Assembly: GCA_949065595.1 (NCBI GenBank)
Contig: CARSXK010000007.1
Location: 1 to 48,856 of the forward strand
DNA length: 48,856 bases
Reading direction: 5' to 3'
From: UBA5026 sp949065595
GTDB lineage: Bacteria > Bacillota_I > Bacilli_A > RF39 > UBA660
In this document: positions 16,979 to 25,329 of the stretch, one piece after another
Layout of the letters: every line of letters begins with the position of its first letter
How positions within the stretch are numbered: position 1 is the first letter of the stretch
The notes under the pieces: model-generated
Told to the model about the DNA's origin: nothing
The model's input: the letters and a program-made list of their open reading frames with translations, nothing else
Database searches by the model: none
Position numbers and translations under genes: made by a program

Positions 16979-17836
16979 TCAAAACGATTGCTTTATCATA
17001 AAAACACCAATGATAATTAAAATACCTGCAATAATCTTTCTGAATATATTTTTTCGATTTTTCAAAAAAAGAAAAGCAAATAAAACATTTAAAATTACAG
17101 TAAGACTACACAATGGTGCAATTTTGGTAACTTCACCTAATTGATAAGTTCTCAATTTTGTAATCATCATAAAAGACCAACTAATACCAGTTAACCAAAT
17201 AAATTTTTTAGAATGATGATTCCACTCCCCTATTACCTGTTTGATTTTTAATCTTTCTACAAGAAAAACTAAAATAGCTGGAATGATTAAAGTAATGGAA
17301 ACATAAAAAGGTAAAGAAAACGAATTAGAAGTATTCACATCTAAAAAAAGGGCCATTCCCATACATAAATTAGCAATAATTCCCAACCAAAGATAACGAT
17401 TATTTCTCCATGACCCTTTCTGATAAAAGATTAAGATATTGCTTCCTATCAAAAGAATGGAACCTATTATTTTTGGATATGTGATTTCCTCTTTTAAAAA
17501 TAGAAATCCTAAAACCATAACAAATACAATGGAAATTTGTTTTACAATGCTATAAGTAGAGGCATCCATTCCGCTTCTTGCACTCGTTGCAAGTCTATTT
17601 TGAATCGTATAAAAAACAATCGCCAAACTCAAAAAAAGATATACTTTCCAATCAGTTGGAAATTTTATTTCAAAAAAAGGAATCCATAATAAACTAAAAA
17701 TACCAGCAATCAATTCTACTAAAACAGTTAAAGATCCTGCATGTTTCATATTCTGTGACACAACTCTATAACTTTCATTAAAAATAACCGTCATAATCAA
17801 ATAAGCAATTAAAAAGAAATAAACATTTTCTAACAT
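16979..17836 (-). CDS. EamA/DMT-type transporter
   Basis: The 285-residue protein has ten hydrophobic segments in two halves, the form of the drug/metabolite transporter superfamily. Each half ends with an EamA-like signature: LGFLFLKEEITYPKIIGSIL followed by LIGSNILIFYQ in the first, and LFAFLFLKNRKNIFRKIIAG with IIIGVFMI in the second. The substrate cannot be read from sequence. The ATG sits behind AAGAAGG, and both lie within a 10-bp-arm hairpin of the leader (17833-17866), which may control translation. Confidence 0.88.
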   Translation of the reverse strand: MLENVYFFLIAYLIMTVIFNESYRVVSQNMKHAGSLTVLVELIAGIFSLLWIPFFEIKFPTDWKVYLFLSLAIVFYTIQNRLATSARSGMDASTYSIVKQISIVFVMVLGFLFLKEEITYPKIIGSILLIGSNILIFYQKGSWRNNRYLWLGIIANLCMGMALFLDVNTSNSFSLPFYVSITLIIPAILVFLVERLKIKQVIGEWNHHSKKFIWLTGISWSFMMITKLRTYQLGEVTKIAPLCSLTVILNVLFAFLFLKNRKNIFRKIIAGILIIIGVFMIKQSF

Positions 17837-17866
17837 ATACTACCTTCTTTCTAAAATAGTATATGT
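17833..17866 (-). promoter_or_regulatory. Leader hairpin covering the start codon of the DMT transporter
   Basis: ACATATACTA (17833-17842) and TAGTATATGT (17857-17866) are perfect inverted repeats with a 14-base spacer. On the transcript the ribosome site lies in the loop and the start ATG in the 3' arm. The dyad could instead be an operator. Confidence 0.5.
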
Positions 17867-18111
17867 ATTTCTGTGTTTTATGCTTATTTAAAAAACTTCA
17901 AAATTTAAAGGATATATTATCATTATTCTTCATAAATGATCTTTAAAATGAAATAACGTCAACATAGAATCATAGTTTTTAAGATTTCTACCAACATAAT
18001 TCACTTGAATCTATTTACCATTCGCTCTTCTTTATATCTTCTTTCCATATAACTTTAACAACCTTACATTCATAGTATAAAGGATATTCATTCAAAAGAT
18101 AACGAATCAAT

Positions 18112-18987
18112 TTATTGCCTTCTTTTTATTACATCATTTTCGTTTAAATCGCCAATCAACAAACTACTATTAGAATGATGTTGACTAAAATTAGACATAA
18201 CTAATTTTTCATCATAATTAGCGTAACAATACTTACAAAAATGCCTACATGAATTATAAACACCAATATCAACCATTTCCACACATCCACATTTTCTGGC
18301 CTTCCAATTGGGGTACTTTTTTCCTGTCAATTGATAAGCAAGTGAATGAGAAAAACATTCCCCCTTCACAAAATCATATTCCGTCAAATCCTTTTTCTCA
18401 AAACATGTCTGCACGGTCATTCCATTCCTTTTAGCACTTTCACTAAATGAAATTCCAATTTTCTGGTAATCTTCTTCTGACAATTTTCTAACATTTAAAA
18501 CAGATTTATTTTTTCTCACATTTTGATAATCATCTAAAAAGGAAACAATCACCGTTTTCACAAAACCATTTAATAAAGAGCACATATGATCAAAAGCCTT
18601 TTTATGATACGCAATCGTATATTTATCATTAAAAAAAATAGGGTCATAACGAATGAATAAATGATCAATGCCAACCATAGAAGATAACTGTTTGATTGCT
18701 TCAATGATTTTTCCCTTTGGGGGAACATTGGGTTCAATCTCTTTTAAATAAGGTGTTAATGTTACATGAAAAAGAATGGGTTTATCAATTGCTTTTAAAT
18801 ATTTTAAAATGGGAATGGGATTTTTGGTACAAAATAAAATCGCATCCACATCCTCAAAATAAATACGACTAATTTGTTTGGGATAAAAAGGATTTCTAAC
18901 GTCTACAAATCCTTCATAGTATCGTTTCAAAAACCAATCAGAATAAAATGCCACAATATCTGTTCTACCACTCACATTTAAAATCAT
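18112..18987 (-). CDS. DUF1848 family protein with Fe-S cysteine cluster
   Basis: The 291-residue protein begins MILNVSGRTDIVAFYSDWFL, and RNPFYPKQISRIYFEDVDAI follows, the typical start of DUF1848. FHVTLTPYLKEIEPNVPPK lies in its middle. The C-terminal region CGCVEMVDIGVYNSCRHFCK, followed by YCYANYD, carries a cysteine cluster that probably binds an iron-sulfur centre. The biochemical role is not known. I use the ATG at 18987 behind AAGGAG; the GTG nine bases upstream overlaps that spacing. Confidence 0.9.
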   Translation of the reverse strand: MILNVSGRTDIVAFYSDWFLKRYYEGFVDVRNPFYPKQISRIYFEDVDAILFCTKNPIPILKYLKAIDKPILFHVTLTPYLKEIEPNVPPKGKIIEAIKQLSSMVGIDHLFIRYDPIFFNDKYTIAYHKKAFDHMCSLLNGFVKTVIVSFLDDYQNVRKNKSVLNVRKLSEEDYQKIGISFSESAKRNGMTVQTCFEKKDLTEYDFVKGECFSHSLAYQLTGKKYPNWKARKCGCVEMVDIGVYNSCRHFCKYCYANYDEKLVMSNFSQHHSNSSLLIGDLNENDVIKRRQ

Positions 18988-19012
18988 ATCGCACACTCCT
19001 TATTATATTAGA

Positions 19013-19037
19013 AAAACAGATTTGGAAAATCTGTTTT
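19013..19037 (-). terminator. Terminator behind the TfoX-like gene
   Basis: AAAACAGATT and AATCTGTTTT form a 10-bp stem with a 5-base loop. The stop codon of the TfoX-like gene is at its edge. Confidence 0.75.
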
Positions 19038-19341
19038 ATTTTTTCTTTGGTTTCAATTCCTTACAAGTATCTACAATTATATTTTTTAATCGTTCAGAGT
19101 CTTCTAAATCTTCTAGCCAATACATCAGCTTCGCACCTTTATAAGGAAGCGCCTCTTTTAAATTGTATTTTTCATTGCTGCTTGTTTCTTTGATTAAAAA
19201 ACGATCCTCTTCATAAATTCCACCAAAATAGATATTCTGATAATAAAATAGATAACCACCCATCATAGGACGATGTGTAATAGAATCCAAACATTCTAAT
19301 TTTTCTAATATATAGTCTTTATATTCTTTTGTAGTTGCCAT
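19036..19341 (-). CDS. TfoX/Sxy N-terminal domain protein
   Basis: This 101-residue protein consists only of the TfoX N-terminal domain: ITHRPMMGGYLFYYQNIYFG and IYEEDRFLIKETSSNEKY, then ALPYKGAKLMYWLEDLED. In Gammaproteobacteria TfoX controls competence, but in Firmicutes such stand-alone domains are common and of unknown role. AAGGAG lies five bases before the ATG. It begins nine bases after the stop of the 175-aa unknown gene, so the two are likely co-transcribed. Confidence 0.85.
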   Translation of the reverse strand: MATTKEYKDYILEKLECLDSITHRPMMGGYLFYYQNIYFGGIYEEDRFLIKETSSNEKYNLKEALPYKGAKLMYWLEDLEDSERLKNIIVDTCKELKPKKK

Positions 19342-19350
19342 GGATTCTCC

Positions 19351-19878
19351 TTATTTTGCAGAAAAAATGCTATTGATAGATGGGAATCTTTTTAAGACTT
19401 CATCTATGTTTGTTTCAATTTGGTTCATCATTGTTTCATTGTAATTTGATTTTCTTGTAAATGATATTTCATAAGGTTTAAATGTGATGGTAAATGCATT
19501 TTCATGTTCTGATCCTACATCTTCTCTGTCTCGTTTAAAATTCAAATTCATTTTAATCTCTAAACTACTCATTTCATTTAAACCTTTTTCCTCTATTGTT
19601 TCTTCAAATTCCTGTAAATTATGACAAGTAGTACTACTATACATTTTTCCTCTCAATGTGATTTCAAAAAATGTACTTCCCTTTTTAAAACTATAGTTAT
19701 ATTCTCCATGTTGTCCTTTATTTTTTTCTACTTCTTCTGTAAGCGCAATAAATTTATTGTACTCATCGCAACAATATTGTACTAAATATTGAATACATTC
19801 TCCTGTTGGCACAATTGTTGAATAATAATGTTGATTCTCAATTCCAAATGGTGTATTTTCATCCATATAGTTGTTCAC
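19351..19878 (-). CDS. Uncharacterised protein
   Basis: I do not recognise this protein of about 175 residues. I chose the GTG at 19878, eight bases behind AAGGAG; an upstream ATG at 19899 overlaps the ribosome site. It looks like a small soluble alpha/beta protein with strands around FFEITLRGKMYSS and FTITFKPYEISFTRK and a helix at the C-terminus (MMNQIETNIDEVLKRFP). There is no signal peptide or membrane span. It follows the vWA gene but is separated from it by that gene's terminator. Confidence 0.6.
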   Translation of the reverse strand: MNNYMDENTPFGIENQHYYSTIVPTGECIQYLVQYCCDEYNKFIALTEEVEKNKGQHGEYNYSFKKGSTFFEITLRGKMYSSTTCHNLQEFEETIEEKGLNEMSSLEIKMNLNFKRDREDVGSEHENAFTITFKPYEISFTRKSNYNETMMNQIETNIDEVLKRFPSINSIFSAK

Positions 19879-20034
19879 TTTTCCACTCCTTCTTTCCATT
19901 ATTCAACCTCTTTATATTCTTTTTCACTGACCAATTATATCACAATTCAATATCAATCAGTTTCATATTTCCATTATAACATAAATTTGTTTCATATAGA
20001 AATAATTTTCTATATAAAATCATTCCATTCCGAT

Positions 20035-20066
20035 TAAAAGGCAGATATTATTTCAATCTGCCCTTT
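20035..20066 (-). terminator. Terminator of the DGR-MoxR-vWA operon
   Basis: On the minus strand GGCAGAT pairs with ATCTGCC around the stop codon of the vWA gene and is followed by TTTT. It marks the end of the transcription unit that begins with the Avd-like gene. Confidence 0.75.
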
Positions 20067-21367
20067 GTAGATGGTACTTGTATAGAAAATAATCTTTCTA
20101 ATTGCGATTCTGTTATTAAGATAACCTTTCCACAACAAGGATGAAAATTTGGATTTCCATAAACTAACCAAATAATATTTTCATTTTTCAAATCTTCTTT
20201 TGGCATATTACCAGGTCCAGGAATTCCATCTGTAAACACAATTTTATTGATTTCTTTTTTTCTTGTAAAGGAACGAACGGCTAAATCCCAATCTTCTGTC
20301 TGTGCAGAACGTCCACGAGCTCCCGCAGGAATTTCAAAATGATCAATGTCTGAATTCGCTTTCACTTCTACCATTCCCCAAAACTTTTCATTAAAACATC
20401 CTACTTTTAGTTTTGAGTGTTTCAATAAAGGTTTTAACATTCTTAAAAATGCTTTTACTAAATCTAAATCTACAGATCCTGACACATCAATTAATACTTC
20501 TGTTTCTGCTTCATCTTCTATATCATTTTCTTCTAATCGATAAGCGTAGTTATTTTCCGCAATTGAACGTCTTTGGCTCCAAATGGTCTCTGTTTTTTCT
20601 ACCTCTTTTCGAACCAAAATTCTCCAATCTATTTCATGTTTACTTTGGCCAACTTCTCCCAAAGAAATTTTTTCTGATAAATTATCACCTATATTTTTAA
20701 GTACCTGCTCTTTGGCATGTTCTAAGTTTTCTTTTGCTTTTTGAATTCGTTCTTTTCTATTTTCCGAAAATTCTACACTTTCATCTATTTCTTCATATGA
20801 AAAATCGTTGGAATCAAATGAATCTTGTTGTTTTTCAAATGCTTCTTCCCATAGACTATGATCATCACCTAAATGCTTTCCGTCTGTCTGTTCTCCTTTT
20901 TGATTATCATCTTTCTGTGATGTAGATTCTTGCGTATTCTTTTGTTGTTCCTTTTCCTTTAGTAAAATTTCATAAAATTCATTGGCAGAATAATGTAAAG
21001 CCTCTGGCCGATTGACATAACCTTCTTTTATATGAAAACCATCACGCTTTAAATTAGCGTTTATAATCGCATCGGTTGCCTCATTCCATACATCCAAGTC
21101 TTTCTTCTCACCGTTTTTATCATTTAATCGAAAAACATGGGCAAATTTAATATGCAAAAATTCATGTGCAACTAGAAAAATTCTGTCTTCCTCATTTAAG
21201 CTTGCAAAATACTCTGGATCCAAGTAGATTTCTTTTCCATCTGTTGCAGCAGTATGATATTTTAAGTCAGATTTATAAGATATATGAGTTTGAGCAATCT
21301 CACTTCCAAGACGGGAATAACGGATTAATAGAAGTCTTTTGATATCAGATATTAAATGTTCATTCAT
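20048..21367 (-). CDS. Metallopeptidase-like plus von Willebrand A protein (DUF2201 type)
   Basis: The 439-residue protein starts at the ATG at 21367, nine bases behind AGGAG. The N-terminal third has the zinc-protease motif HEFLHIKFAH (residues 68-77: HEXXH with a further histidine), with WNEATDAIINANLK (about 94-107). A hydrophilic linker rich in Lys, Glu and Gln (about 140-240) leads to a C-terminal vWA-like domain with the MIDAS motif DVSGS (294-298). Proteins of this plan (COG3864, DUF2201) pair with MoxR-type AAA+ ATPases, and one stands two genes upstream. In such pairs the ATPase remodels or loads the vWA partner. Whether the HEXXH site is an active protease is unknown. Confidence 0.9.
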   Translation of the reverse strand: MNEHLISDIKRLLLIRYSRLGSEIAQTHISYKSDLKYHTAATDGKEIYLDPEYFASLNEEDRIFLVAHEFLHIKFAHVFRLNDKNGEKKDLDVWNEATDAIINANLKRDGFHIKEGYVNRPEALHYSANEFYEILLKEKEQQKNTQESTSQKDDNQKGEQTDGKHLGDDHSLWEEAFEKQQDSFDSNDFSYEEIDESVEFSENRKERIQKAKENLEHAKEQVLKNIGDNLSEKISLGEVGQSKHEIDWRILVRKEVEKTETIWSQRRSIAENNYAYRLEENDIEDEAETEVLIDVSGSVDLDLVKAFLRMLKPLLKHSKLKVGCFNEKFWGMVEVKANSDIDHFEIPAGARGRSAQTEDWDLAVRSFTRKKEINKIVFTDGIPGPGNMPKEDLKNENIIWLVYGNPNFHPCCGKVILITESQLERLFSIQVPSTKGRLK

Positions 21368-21378
21368 ATGATAAACTC

Positions 21379-21762
21379 CTAAAATGCAACAACACAAAAG
21401 CGGTAAAGATCACTTACAATTTTTTGTACCGATGCTCTATCTTTAACAGTAAATACAATAATTACATTAGAAGGTAGAAAATAACCACCCATTTCCCTAT
21501 CTTTTACAAGTCCAACATAACGTTTCTGCAATTCTTCTGAAATTACATCAATTCCTCTAATCACAAAATATGTAATTTTTCCATTTTGAGCTAACAAATT
21601 CATTTTTTCTTTAAAAATAGGTTCAGAATAACAAAATAAATATGCACTGTCCATTCCAGCATCCATCACTAGTGTTTGTCCTAAATTTCTATACGCCTCA
21701 TCTAAAATGACACAACAAGTTGCTTTACATCCTCTTTGTAACTCTATTAACGCCTTATTCAT
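21379..21762 (-). CDS. Uncharacterised third component between MoxR and vWA genes
   Basis: This 127-residue protein matches no family I know. It overlaps the stop of the ATPase gene by four bases (ATGA) and ends 11 bases before the start of the vWA gene, so the three are translated as a set. It looks like a small alpha/beta protein with strands at ATCCVILDEAYR, KITYFVIRGIDV and NVIIVFTVKDR. The FLPSNVIIVFTV stretch recalls the sensor-1 strand region of AAA+ proteins (LPANTVIVATGN in the neighbour), but Walker motifs are absent. It could be a decayed AAA+ domain or an adaptor. Confidence 0.7.
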   Translation of the reverse strand: MNKALIELQRGCKATCCVILDEAYRNLGQTLVMDAGMDSAYLFCYSEPIFKEKMNLLAQNGKITYFVIRGIDVISEELQKRYVGLVKDREMGGYFLPSNVIIVFTVKDRASVQKIVSDLYRFCVVAF

Positions 21763-23672
21763 CTTCTCTTTCCAACTCCTTCACTTTGTGTAGTATGATA
21801 AGCCATAGCTAGTTCCTTCAATTCATTAATCTTTACCATTTTATTTTCATCTGTACCAATCCAAAGCAAGTCATAAAGTTCCCGGTATTCTGGATCACAA
21901 TATTGATTGATGAAAGTTCTACAGATTCCAACTTGGTTCTCATCAGCTAAAAGTAAAGAGATCATGCATGCGAATCGTTCATTGATATTTCTTGGTAAAT
22001 CCGCCTGTGTATAAGTTTCCTTCACCACTTCTTCTACTGTAAGTGTAGGAATATTATAAAAGTTTAAAAATTCAGCTGCCCACCCCTCTCGGAGTTTTGT
22101 ACCAATCGATATTTGCAATAAATTTTCTACGTTTTTTCCAATCAATTTTCCCGCGATTAAATCCTTTTCAAATGCATATAGTGTGTTGGAAATGGAAACC
22201 CAACCACGTGGATCATTGGTTCTACCATGACAATCATATCGATCCAAATGTTTCTCACCAACTTCAGGTTCTTCATAGAAATAATCCATATTACAAATTT
22301 TTTCACTTCTACCTTTTTCTATATATTTTGAAGCAATATACCCGATAACAGCAGGATGTACTTGGTTTGGAATTGCATATTCATAAATCCATTCTCCTAC
22401 ATGTGGTTCCATATCAAAAATATGATCAAATCTTTTTTCAAGCGGTTCTGCTACATCCTCTGCAACATTCGAATATTTCTTTTGGTTACCAGTGGCAACA
22501 ATCACAGTATTCGCTGGCAATTTTAATCCCTTACCTGTTTCTACCAATCTATTTAATACCAAGGTATAAACCAAACATTGAACGGCAGGTTTTACATTCA
22601 ATAATTCATCCAATAAAATGACAATTTTTTTAGTACTTGTCTTGGATCTTTCATAAATCGTATCCGCTATTTCATAAAGATTCTGTATATTGTCTTGTAC
22701 CATTTTTCTTTCTGCATCAGTGGCACAAGACAAAAGTGCCTGTTTCGCAAAATCAGGAGGAATATTTTGACCTGTTTGGAAGTTCATAGATCCTACTACT
22801 TTTTCAGGAAGCATATTATTGGTTAACTTAATATAAATTAAATCTGGATAAAGTGTTTTAATACGTTCTGTTTTTCCAATTCCAGAAGGTCCTCTTAAAA
22901 GAACAGATTGTCCAGCTTCAATCCAATTATGGATGATTTCAGTATCCGTCATGTTACGCCTTTCTGATGGAACGGTCGTATCAGGATTCAGTTTTTGCAA
23001 TCTAGTTTCTCGCTTCAATCCTGATGTATTTATATTTATGTTTTCAGATGACTTCGATAATCTTTGTATGGCTTCAAGTGCTTTTGCAAAACAGTTATCC
23101 AAATATTTTTTGATATCCGTTTGTTCAAAATTTCCTGTATAATTACTGACATGATTGAATTGTACACCTGCAAACAATATTTTTTTTGCCACTACTTCAT
23201 GCTTTTGTTCATCCACCAACCATTTGATTGGTTCAACTGCTATCCAATAAGGTTTATTTATTTGTACTTTGCTGCCATCTGATAAGGTTTCTCCCTTTGC
23301 ATTTTTGTCACCCAAAAAGCGAATATATTTCTTACCCCTATATTCGTACGCAATATGATTTCGTTTTTGAAATTCTATATCATAATCACTGATATCAACA
23401 GAATCAGTTGGAAACTCGATATCTGTTTCCTTTAGTGTTTTTCTTTGATATTCCGTTTCTAATTGTGTTGCAATCGCACTTTCTACCACAGTTTGTGGCC
23501 ATTCAAAGCACTCAACTTCAAAAACTCCACTAGCCCCTCTCACTTCGTTCGAGGAGATAGAAGAGATGGATGAGTATGGTAAAGCTGGACGCGCCCCAAC
23601 ATTGCGCGTTACTAACAGTGTTTTAGTAACTATTACCGTAACTGTCAACGACGCGCGCGTCATTATCCCCAT
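21759..23672 (-). CDS. MoxR-type AAA+ ATPase continuous with the C-terminal part of the DGR target
   Basis: The open frame of 637 residues begins inside the variable repeat. Residues 1-21 read the VR in a shifted frame. From RNVGARPALPYSSISS on it is the usual tail of a DGR-diversified C-type-lectin-like domain, followed by a DUF6273-like segment (YWIAVEPIKWLVDEQ, ILFAGVQFN). The MoxR AAA+ module starts near residue 241: Walker A GPSGIGKT (261-268), Walker B IVILLDE, sensor 1 VIVATGN. With one base removed from the VR and its TAA codon changed, this frame joins the upstream 81-aa frame into one protein of about 702 residues. An in-frame ATG at 22952 behind GAAAGGCG could give the ATPase alone. 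Confidence 0.85.
   Translation of the reverse strand: MGIMTRASLTVTVIVTKTLLVTRNVGARPALPYSSISSISSNEVRGASGVFEVECFEWPQTVVESAIATQLETEYQRKTLKETDIEFPTDSVDISDYDIEFQKRNHIAYEYRGKKYIRFLGDKNAKGETLSDGSKVQINKPYWIAVEPIKWLVDEQKHEVVAKKILFAGVQFNHVSNYTGNFEQTDIKKYLDNCFAKALEAIQRLSKSSENININTSGLKRETRLQKLNPDTTVPSERRNMTDTEIIHNWIEAGQSVLLRGPSGIGKTERIKTLYPDLIYIKLTNNMLPEKVVGSMNFQTGQNIPPDFAKQALLSCATDAERKMVQDNIQNLYEIADTIYERSKTSTKKIVILLDELLNVKPAVQCLVYTLVLNRLVETGKGLKLPANTVIVATGNQKKYSNVAEDVAEPLEKRFDHIFDMEPHVGEWIYEYAIPNQVHPAVIGYIASKYIEKGRSEKICNMDYFYEEPEVGEKHLDRYDCHGRTNDPRGWVSISNTLYAFEKDLIAGKLIGKNVENLLQISIGTKLREGWAAEFLNFYNIPTLTVEEVVKETYTQADLPRNINERFACMISLLLADENQVGICRTFINQYCDPEYRELYDLLWIGTDENKMVKINELKELAMAYHTTQSEGVGKRR
23534..23556 (-). 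other. Possible DGR hairpin downstream of the VR
   Basis: CTCCTC and GAGGGG form a 6-bp stem (one G-T pair) with an 11-base loop, 28 bases beyond the VR end. Many DGRs have a stem-loop in this position that aids retrohoming. This one is weaker than the well-studied cases, and the sequence is coding. Confidence 0.3.
23585..23659 (-). repeat. DGR variable repeat (VR)
   Basis: These 75 bases match the 74-base template at 25178-25251. On the minus strand all nine substitutions are at template adenines and none at other bases. In addition one base (best placed at 23607) is inserted next to the A-run. The GC-rich end (GTTGGGGCGCGTCCAG) is identical in both copies and fits the initiation-of-homing site. 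Confidence 0.93.
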
Positions 23673-23868
23673 CTGAAGTTCTAGTCCACCACAAACCAGT
23701 ACGGTCTTTTAATGTCCTTCCTTCACTTGTATATATATCATTTGCTACATAACCGCCTAATAAAATAGCAAAATCTGTAATAGCACATTTTGTTCCATAT
23801 TGTTTAAAGATATCTAATTGTTTATCCCCAAATATTTCATTTTGTTCTAAAAATGTAAAATCAAGCAT
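23623..23868 (-). CDS. DGR target protein, N-terminal part (CLec fold), interrupted in the VR
   Basis: The 81-residue frame starts behind AGGTGGTG. It reads like the last part of a formylglycine-type/C-type-lectin domain used by Firmicutes DGRs: KQYGTKCAITDFAILLGGYV, then RTLKDRTGLWWTRTSDGDND. It ends in DARVVDSYGNSY at a TAA inside the VR. The template carries TAA at the same codon, and the VR also holds an extra base further on, so the natural C-terminus (NVGARPALPYSS) and the fused MoxR domain are out of frame. I read this as the front end of one target gene (23868 to 21759) now in an off state. Confidence 0.75.
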   Translation of the reverse strand: MLDFTFLEQNEIFGDKQLDIFKQYGTKCAITDFAILLGGYVANDIYTSEGRTLKDRTGLWWTRTSDGDNDARVVDSYGNSY

Positions 23869-23930
23869 AGTTAATCACCACCTATATCATAACATAATTT
23901 TGCTAATTGTAGACATTTTTTTACAATTTT

Positions 23931-24950
23931 TTAACGATTTAACAATATATCTTTCCATTTCGAACAATCACTTGTCTTTTTAATATGATTATAAAATGCA
24001 TTTTTTCGTACCAACACATAAGTATCATCAACCACACCCTTACGATATAACTTACCCAATGTTTTTAAATGTTTCTTCATTCTTTGTTTAGAAGAATATC
24101 TTAATTTCATGATAATTCTCCCACTAGAACTTACAATATGACGATATCCTAAAAAATCAATTCCATTTTTTACCATACCAATTTGTGTTTTTTGATTGAG
24201 CTGTAAATCTAAAACAGTATTACATAATCTATTTATTTCATTTTTACAATGTGATAAAAACTTTTTATCTCTATGGATTAGTATCATATCATCCATATAC
24301 CTTACATAATGTTTTACTTGCAATACCTCTTTGATATAACGATCTACTACATTCAAGTAAAAAAGCGCAAACCATTGACTCGATTGATTTCCAAGCGGTA
24401 GTCCTCTATCTGCATAATCTGGCTGTTCCTGAACTAATTTTCGGATCAACCACATTTCATCTTCAGAAAAATCAATTTTTTCTAATAAATGAATTAAAAT
24501 ATCATGATGGATACTCGGAAAATATTTATGAATATCACATTTTAAAAAATAAATATGATTGTTATTTTCCTTGCGATATTCTTTTCTTAAAAATTGATGT
24601 AAGCGATTGATTGCAAATGTAGTACCTTTTCCCTTTCGGCAAGCACAGTTATCATAGATCAGTTTCTTTTCTATGTTTGGTTTTAAACAAACATCACAAA
24701 AACATCTAATGACTACTCTATCTTTAAAAGGTAAAGCTTCTATTAATCGTTCTTTTGGTTCATAAATATAAAATTTTTTGTATGATCCTAACTGGTATTG
24801 TTTAGTCCAAAGCGCATTCATTAAACGATATAAATTGATGGCTAAATCAGTTTCAAAACGAATGACCTCACCTTTATGTTGTTTTGATTTACGACAATTT
24901 TTATATGCCGTATATAAATTTTCAAACGTAAAGATTTCCTCTATTTGCAT
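23931..24950 (-). CDS. DGR reverse transcriptase
   Basis: The 339-residue protein has the RT motifs in order. KCDIHKYFPSIHHD (about 138-150) holds the first catalytic aspartate. RGLPLGNQSSQWFALFYLNV (182-201) contains the GxxxSQ motif that marks DGR enzymes. YMDD is at 218-221 and FLGYRH follows. No maturase or integrase domain is present. DGR RTs copy template RNA with errors at adenines and pass the cDNA to the VR. The gene lies between the template repeat and the target gene in the same orientation. Group II intron and retron RTs do not carry the GNxSSQ form. Confidence 0.95.
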   Translation of the reverse strand: MQIEEIFTFENLYTAYKNCRKSKQHKGEVIRFETDLAINLYRLMNALWTKQYQLGSYKKFYIYEPKERLIEALPFKDRVVIRCFCDVCLKPNIEKKLIYDNCACRKGKGTTFAINRLHQFLRKEYRKENNNHIYFLKCDIHKYFPSIHHDILIHLLEKIDFSEDEMWLIRKLVQEQPDYADRGLPLGNQSSQWFALFYLNVVDRYIKEVLQVKHYVRYMDDMILIHRDKKFLSHCKNEINRLCNTVLDLQLNQKTQIGMVKNGIDFLGYRHIVSSSGRIIMKLRYSSKQRMKKHLKTLGKLYRKGVVDDTYVLVRKNAFYNHIKKTSDCSKWKDILLNR

Positions 24951-25177
24951 ACGTTACTCCTCTCAAAAAAAAGAAACACCCCTGATAACGCCCAAAGAAT
25001 GATTCCATTCGTTGTTTGTGTGAGTGTTCATGTATTTTTCCATCGCACTAAGAATTCTCTTTTAGCGGTTAGAAAAGAAGAAAATTCCTTCACCTTACAA
25101 TACGGACCTATTTTACATAAAATAAATTTCTCTGATCTGTTTTCTAGATTTGATTTCAAATCTCTTCAAAAGTGAAT

Positions 25178-25251
25178 CTGGACGCGCCCCAACATTGCGT
25201 TTTCTTACATTGTTTTAGTTACTATTACCGTTTTTGTTAACGACGCGCGCG
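25178..25251 (-). repeat. DGR template repeat (TR)
   Basis: These 74 bases are the invariant template for the VR. Read in the target frame on the minus strand they are full of AAC, AAA and AAT codons (VVNKNGNSN, a TAA codon, then NNVRKRNVGARP), the usual adenine-rich design. It lies in the 379-base non-coding stretch between the Avd-like gene and the RT gene (24951-25329). That whole stretch is probably the structured template RNA; I see no other gene in it. Confidence 0.93.
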
Positions 25252-25329
25252 AGCACACCAAAAGGGGCAAGAACAAAAACGCACAACTAAAAATTTTCTC
25301 CTTAATTAAAGATTTTTCAATCTAAAATC

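Noticed and set aside
17930..18111. A short minus-strand frame behind the DUF1848 gene (NEYPLYYECKVVKVIWKED)
   Set aside because: About 33 codons without a start; it recalls coding sequence but cannot be tied to any family. The stretch is left as non-coding.
23607..23672. The ATG at 23672 as the true start of the MoxR protein
   Set aside because: It reads the variable repeat out of the frame used by the template, and no ribosome site precedes it. The open frame here is probably a by-product of the 1-base insertion.
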